NCBI GenBank assembly: GCA_017396865.1
Contig: JAFQKO010000097.1
Location: forward strand, 1 to 5,929
Direction of reading: 5' to 3'
DNA: 5,929 nt
DNA from: Clostridia bacterium
GTDB taxonomy: Bacteria > Bacillota_A > Clostridia > Oscillospirales > QAKW01
The notes under the pieces are model-generated. The model was not told where the DNA came from. It did not search any database and saw only the letters and a program-made list of their open reading frames with translations. Position numbers and translations under genes: made by a program. Below are positions 1 to 4,850 of the stretch, piece after piece (positions within the stretch are counted from its first letter, which is position 1; every line of letters begins with the position of its first letter).

Positions 1-4
1 CCGC

Positions 5-50
5 CGAAATGACCGCTCAGCGTATCACATACGCGATCGGGATCATTTCG
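5..50. repeat. Imperfect inverted repeat (hairpin) near the left edge
   Basis: CGAAATGA at 5-12 pairs with TCATTTCG at 43-50. Inside it, CCG at 13-15 can pair with CGG at 38-40, and GCGTAT at 20-25 pairs perfectly with ATACGC at 29-34 around a 3-nt loop. That gives 17 possible base pairs in 46 nt, with small internal loops. It lies about 80 bases downstream of the peptidase stop codon. There is no T-tract on its minus-strand exit side inside the window, so I do not call it a terminator. It could be a structured leader of the next gene to the left, a small repeat, or an operator. Nothing else clear is present in 1-131. Confidence 0.45.
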
Positions 51-131
51 ACGAATTCGGCACTCTTTTTTAATCAGTCTCCCAGCGTGTCAAAATAATG
101 AATCGTTTTTTCACATTCCCTTTTGTTTAGT

Positions 132-1289
132 TCATGTTTCCTCGCAAATATATGCCGCGAGCCACTGCGCAGATTGCTTTAAGGACTCCACCCACGCCCA
201 TTCGGCGGTGGTATGGATATTGCCGCCGCAGGTGCCGAGGTTATCGACACAGGGAATCCCGTAGACTGTGACGTTCGCCGCATCCGACCCGCCGGTACGG
301 CGCTTGCCGCGGTGCAGGCGGGGCAAGCCGCAGCGTTCCACCGCGTCGGCGATTCGCTCCAACAGCATGAGGTTCTGCTCCCGAAATTCCATCGGCGGGC
401 GGCCCTTGCCATAGGTTACGGTACAGCGGCAGCCCTCCACGTAGGTTTTCGCTGCCTGCTCCTCCATATAATTGCAGACCCAATCCCGCTGCGCCAGCGT
501 AGCAAACCGCACGTTGGCCGCGAACGTACACCGACCCGGCACGGTATTGACGGTCGTGCCGCCGCTGATGGTACTGCAGCAGCAGGTCAGCCCCTCGCCG
601 TCCTTGAGTTTTTCCAGCTCGATGATGCGATGGGCGGCATCTAAAATGGCATTCGCCCCCACTTCAAAGCACTTGGAGGCATGGGCCTCTTGCCCCTCCA
701 CGGTAAAATGAAAGGTGAGGATCCCCTTGCGCTCGATGCAGATCTCGCCCTTGGTATGCCCCTCCAAATTGATAAAGGCATCGGCCCCTTCCGACCGCTT
801 GCAGATGGAGTTGATGGTGGCCTGCCCGCTCAGGCGGCTGCCAACCTCCTCGTCGGTCTGCAGCAACAGCAGAATCGGTCGGTCGGTATAACCGCATTGC
901 GCCAGCGCGTCCATGGCATAAAAGCCCGCCACGGCACCGCCCTTGCAATCCACCACCCCCGGGCCATAAATCTTATCCCCCTCCCGCCGCACGGCAGGGG
1001 TGCCGAACGAGCCGACGGGAAAGACGGTATCCAAATGCCCCGACAAAACGATGGGGGCTTTCTTTGCCTCGGGGTTCAGGGTGATGCAAACGAGATCGCC
1101 CGCCTTTTCCATCGGCTCGATCTCCACCTGCCAGCCCCGCGCCTTCGCAGCTTCGGCGAAATACCGCCCCACTGCATCCACCCCCGCCTTATCGGCGGTC
1201 GGGCTTTCAATATTACAAACATCCTCCCACATTTGGAGGTATTGCTCATTCAGTTCATCTATTTTTTGAAATACTGCTTGATGATTCAT
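132..1289 (-). CDS. M20 family metallopeptidase (carboxypeptidase G2 / ArgE-DapE type)
   Basis: Cytosolic zinc-dependent hydrolase of 385 residues, expected to cleave a C-terminal amino acid or deacylate an N-acyl amino acid; the substrate cannot be told from sequence. With M1 at 1289 the di-zinc site is complete: His85 and Asp87 (GHLDT), Asp114 (GVVDCKGG, bridging ligand), Glu147-Glu148 (TDEEVGS, catalytic base and ligand), Glu176 (NLEG) and His359 (NIHTT). The inserted dimerisation domain has the conserved His203 (EAHAS). Length fits the family (about 370-410). An ATG-less extension to 1343 is open, but I chose the ATG at 1287-1289 because GAGGTG at 1296-1301 lies 6 nt before it and the promoter lies inside the longer frame. 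There is no signal peptide or membrane segment. The stop is TGA. A hairpin upstream and its own promoter make it a separate transcription unit. Family assignment is firm; glutamate carboxypeptidase-like activity is only a guess. Confidence 0.93.
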   Translation of the reverse strand: MNHQAVFQKIDELNEQYLQMWEDVCNIESPTADKAGVDAVGRYFAEAAKARGWQVEIEPMEKAGDLVCITLNPEAKKAPIVLSGHLDTVFPVGSFGTPAVRREGDKIYGPGVVDCKGGAVAGFYAMDALAQCGYTDRPILLLLQTDEEVGSRLSGQATINSICKRSEGADAFINLEGHTKGEICIERKGILTFHFTVEGQEAHASKCFEVGANAILDAAHRIIELEKLKDGEGLTCCCSTISGGTTVNTVPGRCTFAANVRFATLAQRDWVCNYMEEQAAKTYVEGCRCTVTYGKGRPPMEFREQNLMLLERIADAVERCGLPRLHRGKRRTGGSDAANVTVYGIPCVDNLGTCGGNIHTTAEWAWVESLKQSAQWLAAYICEET

Positions 1290-1295
1290 TTCATT

Positions 1296-1301
1296 CACCT
1301 C
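1296..1301 (-). promoter_or_regulatory. Ribosome binding site of the M20 peptidase
   Basis: On the minus strand this reads GAGGTG, 6 nt upstream of the ATG at 1287-1289. It decides the start: the longer open frame back to 1343 has no comparable Shine-Dalgarno sequence. Confidence 0.75.
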
Positions 1302-1307
1302 AAGTAA

Positions 1308-1336
1308 AGTATACTCTTTTCCCCCTCGGTTTGCAA
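1308..1336 (-). promoter_or_regulatory. Sigma-A-type promoter of the M20 peptidase
   Basis: The minus strand shows TTGCAA (-35, at 1331-1336), a 17-nt spacer and TATACT (-10, at 1308-1313). Transcription should begin near 1301, giving a very short leader that starts at about the Shine-Dalgarno sequence. It lies directly after the terminator hairpin at 1348-1396, as expected for an independent unit. The -35 matches consensus at 4 of 6 positions and the -10 at 5 of 6. Confidence 0.6.
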
Positions 1337-1347
1337 CCGTCACTTTT

Positions 1348-1396
1348 TAAACAAACATCGCTGTGGACAAAATTTGCCCACAGCGATGTTTGTTTA
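1348..1396 (-). terminator. Strong intrinsic terminator, probably bidirectional
   Basis: A perfect 19-bp inverted repeat: 1348-1366 pairs with 1378-1396 around an 11-nt loop. On the minus strand the distal arm ends in the T-rich TGTTTGTTTA, which serves as the U-tract. The proximal arm begins with the TAA stop (1394-1396) of the truncated lipoprotein copy. The arms are T/A-rich at their bases on both strands, so it may work in both directions. It separates the lipoprotein region from the peptidase promoter. A diverged copy of this hairpin lies at 1656-1680, after the full-length lipoprotein gene. Confidence 0.75.
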
Positions 1397-1654
1397 TTTA
1401 TCTCCAGCCTTTTGAAACCTTGAGCGCCAACCTTCTCCGGTTTCCACCTCAGCCGTTTGGTCAAAAAACAGTTGCTTGCCGTCCGAACTCTTCCAACATT
1501 TCATCGAAGCAACCACAAGCCTTTCATCTGCAGGTGGAAATTCCTCTGTCAATATCTCGACCGATACCGTTGGGTCATCCGTCAATACAGCGAAGGCACG
1601 CCCGGGATAAGAAGCAGTAATCGTAATATAAAATCCGTCCTCTTTATCAAAGAT
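1394..1654 (-). pseudogene. 5'-truncated tandem copy of the lipoprotein C-terminal domain
   Basis: The frame from 1654 to the TAA at 1394-1396 translates to 86 residues that align with the last ~90 residues of the lipoprotein encoded just upstream. Shared blocks include FDK(N/E)D, YP(D/G)R, (N/D)DP(S/T)VSV, ILTEE, WKSSDGKQL and a matching C-terminus (SKFEKDGD versus SRFQKAGDK). Similarity begins at 1654 and the frame is closed by a TGA at 1679-1681. There is no start codon with a ribosome binding site; a TTG at 1583-1585 lies in the middle of the homologous region. I therefore read it as a decayed partial duplicate with no signal peptide or linker. Protein identity is moderate, so the duplication is not recent. 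A one-base frameshift near 1655 joining a few more codons is possible but unproven. Confidence 0.7.
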
Positions 1655-1655
1655 G

Positions 1656-1680
1656 GGATGTAGACAAAATCTCCCACATC
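1656..1680 (-). terminator. Weak hairpin after the lipoprotein gene (degenerate terminator)
   Basis: On the minus strand GATGTGG and CTACATC can form a 7-bp stem with one G-U pair around a loop of about 10 nt, followed by CCATCTTTG. The segment from here to the lipoprotein stop aligns with the strong hairpin region at 1348-1396 (shared GACAAAAT, CCCACA, TTTGTT and ATCTCCA blocks on the plus strand). This suggests both derive from one terminator. The stem is short and the T-tract poor, so it probably ends transcription inefficiently. Confidence 0.4.
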
Positions 1681-1691
1681 AATATTTGTTG

Positions 1692-2534
1692 CTAATCTCC
1701 ATCTTTTTCAAATTTTGATGGCCATTGATCTGCATAACACATATAATCGGGCGTATCAAAAAGCAGCTGCTTACCATCCGAACTCTTCCAATATTGCGAA
1801 TATTCCATAACATACTCTTCGCAGGTGACTAAATCTTCTTCGGTCAAAATCAAGACCGATACAGATGGGTCATTTTTCAAGGTGGCAATAACGCGGTCGG
1901 GATAGATCGCTGCTGTGATGACATGAATTCCATCTGCTTCCTCAAAATCGTTTTTATCAAATGTAATAAGTTGCATCCTCTCCCGATCCACCTTCGGTAA
2001 CGCGAGTAAGTCGTTCATTGCTTGCATGGCAGCATCGTTTAATCGATAATACGCTTGATCCACGCGCAGTTGCTTTATCTGCAAATCGATGGCATACTCT
2101 CCGTAATATAGTCCATCCGAATGAAACAACTGAATGATATAGCGATAATCGCCATCTTTTGCTGCACTCGCCTTAATTGGTTCAGCCTGAAGCAACACCT
2201 GATCTGCTATTATTTTGGTATATTCTTTTCCAAAGCTGATGCTGTTGCCTCGCGTATCTCGAACGGTAGATACAGCCACATCAGGAACGCTTAACTTTTT
2301 GGGCAAGGTTTCTTCTTTTTCAGCAGATGAATCAACCGGTTCTTTTTTCTCCGGCGATACGGACGTGGTATCCTCTTTCGGCACTTCCGTTTTGTTCTCA
2401 ACGATAGTATCAGTTGGTTGCTGCTCTGTTTGCTCCACAACGTCGGACGGTGCCGCTGATTTCGGCTGATTGGCAGGGCTGCAGGCACTTAACAGCAAAC
2501 CGGCAGCAAGAATGATCGCAAAATACTTCTTCAA
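1692..2534 (-). CDS. Secreted lipoprotein of unknown function
   Basis: 280-residue predicted lipoprotein anchored to the outer face of the cell membrane. From the TTG start at 2532-2534 it reads as a lysine-containing N-terminus (KKYF), a hydrophobic core (AIILAAGLLL) and the lipobox LSAC with the modified Cys18. Residues 19 to about 80 form a low-complexity linker rich in Glu, Lys, Pro, Ser and Thr, typical of a spacer through the cell wall. Residues about 82-280 look globular, with mixed beta-type segments. I do not recognise the domain. The TTG start is chosen because AAGGAGGG at 2541-2548 ends 6 nt before it; the longer reading to 2558 would translate the Shine-Dalgarno sequence itself. 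The stop is TAG. It has its own promoter (2584-2612) and is followed by a truncated copy of its C-terminal domain. Confidence 0.85.
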   Translation of the reverse strand: MKKYFAIILAAGLLLSACSPANQPKSAAPSDVVEQTEQQPTDTIVENKTEVPKEDTTSVSPEKKEPVDSSAEKEETLPKKLSVPDVAVSTVRDTRGNSISFGKEYTKIIADQVLLQAEPIKASAAKDGDYRYIIQLFHSDGLYYGEYAIDLQIKQLRVDQAYYRLNDAAMQAMNDLLALPKVDRERMQLITFDKNDFEEADGIHVITAAIYPDRVIATLKNDPSVSVLILTEEDLVTCEEYVMEYSQYWKSSDGKQLLFDTPDYMCYADQWPSKFEKDGD

Positions 2535-2540
2535 AATCCA

Positions 2541-2548
2541 CCCTCCTT
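2541..2548 (-). promoter_or_regulatory. Ribosome binding site that fixes a TTG start
   Basis: The minus strand reads AAGGAGGG, a near-perfect anti-16S match, 6 nt before the TTG at 2532-2534. It lies inside the longer open frame that begins at another TTG (2558), so the shorter start is strongly preferred. The signal peptide also then has normal length. Confidence 0.85.
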
Positions 2549-2583
2549 CACGTTTCAAACTTTTTCGTTAATGAGCTGATTTC

Positions 2584-2612
2584 AGTATATCAAAACACAG
2601 AAAACTTGTCAA
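2584..2612 (-). promoter_or_regulatory. Consensus sigma-A promoter of the lipoprotein gene
   Basis: The minus strand shows a perfect TTGACA (-35, at 2607-2612), a 17-nt spacer and TATACT (-10, at 2584-2589). Transcription should begin near 2577, giving a leader of about 40 nt before the TTG at 2534. The promoter sits just after the terminator of the AcnX operon, so the lipoprotein is transcribed separately. No obvious operator is seen. Confidence 0.8.
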
Positions 2613-2626
2613 CATCCACCGTAATT

Positions 2627-2666
2627 AAAAAAAGCCACCGAACACAATCGGTTCGGTAGCCTTTTT
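2627..2666 (-). terminator. Intrinsic terminator of the AcnX operon
   Basis: In minus-strand RNA, GGCUACCGAAC pairs with GUUCGGUGGCU (two G-U pairs included) around a 7-nt loop. The stem is flanked by five A's on one side and a run of seven U's on the other. It begins 12 bases after the TAA of the small subunit (2678-2680). This is a textbook rho-independent terminator. The flanking A/T tracts would let it work weakly on the plus strand too. Confidence 0.88.
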
Positions 2667-2677
2667 CAATGGACTAA

Positions 2678-3121
2678 TTACTCAACCTCAACCACGCCGC
2701 CGTCCTTGACGGTGACGGTCATGCCATCCTTGACGTACTCTAAAAATTCATCACCCAAGGAGTCGATGACCGGCATCTTGACGTCCTCCAGCCAGACGTC
2801 TGCCAGCACCGCGCCTGCGGCGGCCAAGGAATCAATCGGCTTGGAAAACAACATACAGGCCGGCTGGCGGTGCATGGAGCAGGCGCAATACAGCACCAGG
2901 CCGCCGGTGGTGGAGCCGATGGTCATGGGCAGGCAGAGCGCCTTGCCCGCCATCTGCTTGCCATACAGATCGGGGTTGCTCTGATCACCGCAGGTGGCGG
3001 TCTTATCGCCGAACTGCAGGGCCTTTTGGAAAGAGGCAAGGGTATTGAGTCCGCCGTGGGTAACGACCGCCTCTGCGGTGGTCTCGCCTGCGGCGATGAC
3101 GCGTCCTTTAAAGGTTTTCAT
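2678..3121 (-). CDS. AcnX-type dehydratase small subunit (DUF126 swivel domain)
   Basis: 147-residue partner of the DUF521 large subunit encoded immediately upstream. In the aconitase X family the small subunit is the swivelling domain that closes over the Fe-S active site and supplies a serine. Visible family features are the N-terminal KGRVIAAGET strand, the region CGDQSNPDLYGKQMAGKA at 44-61, and LPMTIGSTTGG at 64-74, where Ser70 is the likely catalytic residue. Bacterial two-subunit members are known as cis-3-hydroxy-L-proline dehydratases and archaeal ones as mevalonate-5-phosphate dehydratases; the substrate here is not shown by the sequence. Start is the ATG at 3119-3121, with AAAGGAGG at 3132-3139. 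The large-subunit TAA (3125-3127) lies between that Shine-Dalgarno and the start, so the two genes are tightly linked. The frame itself is intact and ends in TAA. Confidence 0.88.
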   Translation of the reverse strand: MKTFKGRVIAAGETTAEAVVTHGGLNTLASFQKALQFGDKTATCGDQSNPDLYGKQMAGKALCLPMTIGSTTGGLVLYCACSMHRQPACMLFSKPIDSLAAAGAVLADVWLEDVKMPVIDSLGDEFLEYVKDGMTVTVKDGGVVEVE

Positions 3122-3124
3122 GGT

Positions 3125-4399
3125 TTATTTGCCTCCTTTCGTGATCTGTTCCAGAATCTCCGCATCGGTATAATACCGCGCGGTGGTATAGGTACGCAGC
3201 TTATTGGACGAGGTGATAACGGGCATCTTCCCTGCCAGCGGATTGTTCATATACATCAGCGGGCAGATATACGAGGTAATGACACCGGTGGCCTTCAATC
3301 TTGCGGCATAGGGGGTCTTTTCAAACTCCTTCAGCACCGCAGGCGAGGCGGTAAAGACGGTGGGGATGACCACCTTCTTATTGCCGGCCGCCTTGAGGCC
3401 TGCTTCCACCTTATCGGTCCAATCCTTGAGCTGCTGCAGGCTCATATGGGGGCATCCCATAAAGCACAGCTTGGGCTTGTCTTCTTTATTCTTCCAGACG
3501 ATGGGATATTCATCATAGACTCTCTGCAGCTCGGCATCGTCGATGATATATTCCTTGGCACCCTCGGCGATGAGGCTTTCGCCCTGCTACACCGCCTCGG
3601 GGGTGAGGTTTGCAATAAGATAGAGGCCCACCGCACCGTTGGAGGCGGTGGCGGCACCGAAGTCCTGTAAGTAGGTGCAGGCCTCATCGGTCAGCTCGTT
3701 GCCGATCCATTGATCCAAGCCCACCACGTAGGGCACTTCCTCCATCACCTTCATGCCGATGGCCGAGCCGAGAAGCTGTGCCTCGGGCTTTTTGGTGGTT
3801 TGGATCCTGACCACCCAGGTGGCCTTTCTGCCCTCATCGGTCAGCAGACCGAAATAGGGAACGTAGCCCGCGATAGAGCCCATGATATCCATGATACCGG
3901 AGTTGCGGTTGCACCGCGCGCCCAGCACCGAGTTGGCATATACCACGGCGGAGGACTCCGCCCAGCTCAACACCTCGCCCTTTTGGGGCTTATTGCCCAC
4001 CTCGTCCATATAGCAGGTGCAGGTGAAGGCATCTTTGTCCATCAATCCCATCTTCTGAAGCTGATCCTCATAGAAATCCTGGCGGGAATACATAAAATTC
4101 TTAAAGATGAAGTTTTGCAAAAAGCTGCCGGGAACGTTCTTATCCAGCGGACGGGGATCGCAGGAGAAGGTCTGCTGAGAGACCGCCCCCGCCTCGATGA
4201 GCTGATTCATCAGGTCGTAAACAGGGCCCAAGGCCTTAAGGCCGAAGGAGGTGACCAGATGGTTATGCTTGCTCGTGACCGGCACCATCTTGGTGGCGCC
4301 GAAGATCTCGCCGTAGGCAACAAGGGTCTTCATGACCTTGGCCATGGTTTCCCCCTTTTCACCGTTTAAAATGGCTTGTTGTTCGTTGGTTAAAATCAT
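3125..4399 (-). pseudogene. AcnX-type dehydratase large subunit (DUF521), interrupted by one in-frame TAG
   Basis: A single frame of 425 codons (usual family length about 400-430) encodes the catalytic subunit of an aconitase X type hydro-lyase, cytosolic and Fe-S dependent. The N-terminus MILTNEQQAILNGEKGE, the block WAESSAVVYANSVLGARCNR (146-165) and GCPHMSL (315-321) are family signatures. Probable cluster ligands are Cys127 (TCTCY), Cys316 (GCPH) and Cys379 (ICPLM). Codon 271 is TAG (3587-3589), after LTPEAV and before QGESLIAEG. Family resemblance continues on both sides with no gap or shift, so one base change (for example from GAG or CAG) explains it. A product ending there would lack two of the three cysteines. 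The ATG at 4397-4399 has GGAGG at 4409-4413. It could be a recent pseudogene, a sequencing error, or a readthrough/pyrrolysine gene; two other genes here end in TAG, which argues against general reassignment. Confidence 0.85.
3587..3589 (-). other. In-frame amber codon in the AcnX large-subunit gene
   Basis: The minus strand reads GCG GTG TAG CAG GGC. The frame is open from 4399 to here and from here to the TAA at 3125-3127. Independent restart is possible only at inner codons such as the ATG at 3458-3460, which has no evident ribosome binding site. The residue normally found here in relatives would need an alignment to name. Confidence 0.9.
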
Positions 4400-4408
4400 A
4401 GGTTAAAG

Positions 4409-4413
4409 CCTCC
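4409..4413 (-). promoter_or_regulatory. Ribosome binding site of the AcnX large subunit
   Basis: GGAGG on the minus strand, 9 nt before the ATG at 4397-4399. It begins one base after the TA dinucleotide (4415-4416) that flanks the inserted element, so the element landed beside the Shine-Dalgarno sequence without damaging it. Confidence 0.8.
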
Positions 4414-4416
4414 TTA

Positions 4417-4437
4417 GGGTGAGCAATTAAACCCGAA
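4417..4437. repeat. Left terminal inverted repeat of the element
   Basis: Begins GGGTGAGCAATTAAACCCGA and pairs with 4830-4850 with one mismatch. It is bordered outside by TA at 4415-4416; pairing with the other end is lost immediately inside the repeat. Confidence 0.85.
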
Positions 4438-4485
4438 CCCCGTTTTAAAAAGGCGGATTTTTGCCCACTCATCGTTAAAATACTC

Positions 4486-4505
4486 GCTAATACGGCAGTA
4501 TTAGC
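4486..4505. repeat. Hairpin inside the element
   Basis: GCTAATAC (4486-4493) and GTATTAGC (4498-4505) form a perfect 8-bp stem with a 4-nt loop. Confidence 0.6.
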
Positions 4506-4545
4506 TGCGTTTTATGCCTTGATTGAACAAAAAATGAAAACGAAG

Positions 4546-4598
4546 GCGGCTCTGCCGCGGCGGAGCAATGCTCCGCCAAAGAACTCAAAGAGTTCTTT
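4546..4598. repeat. Cluster of three back-to-back hairpins inside the element
   Basis: Three consecutive perfect stems with 3-nt loops: GCGGC/GCCGC at 4546-4558, GGCGGAGC/GCTCCGCC at 4559-4577, and AAAGAACTC/GAGTTCTTT at 4578-4598. They abut with no gap. The third runs into T's on the plus strand (to 4600) and could act as a plus-strand terminator. In minus-strand RNA the first two would precede TTCGTTTTCATTTTTT and might reduce transcription into the AcnX genes. Confidence 0.65.
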
Positions 4599-4642
4599 TT
4601 CGTTTAAATTTCACCGTTTGTGCAATTCGCAAAGCGTATTGC

Positions 4643-4680
4643 CGCCGCACATTGCGGCGTGGCGGTTATTCAACCGCCAC
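4643..4680. repeat. Pair of adjacent hairpins inside the element
   Basis: CGCCGCA/TGCGGCG (4643-4649 with 4653-4659) and GTGGCGGTT/AACCGCCAC (4659-4667 with 4672-4680) are perfect stems sharing one base at 4659. Confidence 0.6.
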
Positions 4681-4763
4681 AAAAGAGGTCAAATCCGCAC
4701 TTTTTAAAATCTTCGACCTCAAAGCGAGGAGATTTCGAGGGATTTTTGCTCAATTTAGGCGAA

Positions 4764-4781
4764 GCAAGGCTGTCGCCTTGC
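4764..4781. repeat. Hairpin inside the element
   Basis: GCAAGGC (4764-4770) and GCCTTGC (4775-4781) form a perfect 7-bp stem with a TGTC loop. Confidence 0.55.
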
Positions 4782-4829
4782 GAGAATAAATTGGGTGAAA
4801 AGCACCGAAATATGCCGCTTTGAGGCGGA

Positions 4830-4850
4830 TTCGGGTTTAACTGCTCACCC
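4830..4850. repeat. Right terminal inverted repeat of the element
   Basis: Partner of 4417-4437, ending CTGCTCACCC and followed by TA at 4851-4852. On the minus strand its outermost G together with that TA forms the TAG stop codon of the oxidoreductase gene. Confidence 0.85.

Noticed and set aside
681..1307. Open plus-strand frame of 208 codons
   Set aside because: Antisense to the M20 peptidase with its full set of metal ligands; no ribosome binding site and no recognisable domain.
3125..3460. Separate 111-codon gene starting at the ATG at 3458-3460
   Set aside because: It is in the same frame as the upstream part and holds the C-terminal portion of DUF521. There is no Shine-Dalgarno sequence before its ATG, so it is the tail of the interrupted gene.
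3587..3589. Genome-wide reassignment of TAG to a sense codon
   Set aside because: TAG ends the lipoprotein at the place where its partial copy ends with TAA, and TAG ends the oxidoreductase at a normal family C-terminus. Local readthrough remains possible.
2870..3670. Open plus-strand frame of 266 codons
   Set aside because: Antisense to the AcnX genes. The translation is Gly/His/Arg-rich shadow sequence without family motifs, while the minus strand has clear DUF521 and DUF126 signatures.
3442..3687. Alternative minus frame spanning the TAG, considered as evidence for a frameshift
   Set aside because: The normal frame resumes directly after the TAG with family-like sequence, so no shift is needed; the alternative frame shows no AcnX motifs.
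3710..4369. Open plus-strand frame of 219 codons
   Set aside because: Shadow of the DUF521 coding region, His-rich and without motifs.
4546..4680. Possible CRISPR-like or repeat array because of successive palindromes
   Set aside because: The stems differ from one another in sequence and size, there is no regular spacer length and no conserved repeat unit.
4519..4823. Three overlapping small plus-strand frames of 62, 73 and 67 codons inside the element
   Set aside because: They run through perfect hairpins, lack ribosome binding sites and have compositions dictated by the inverted repeats. I see no protein signal.
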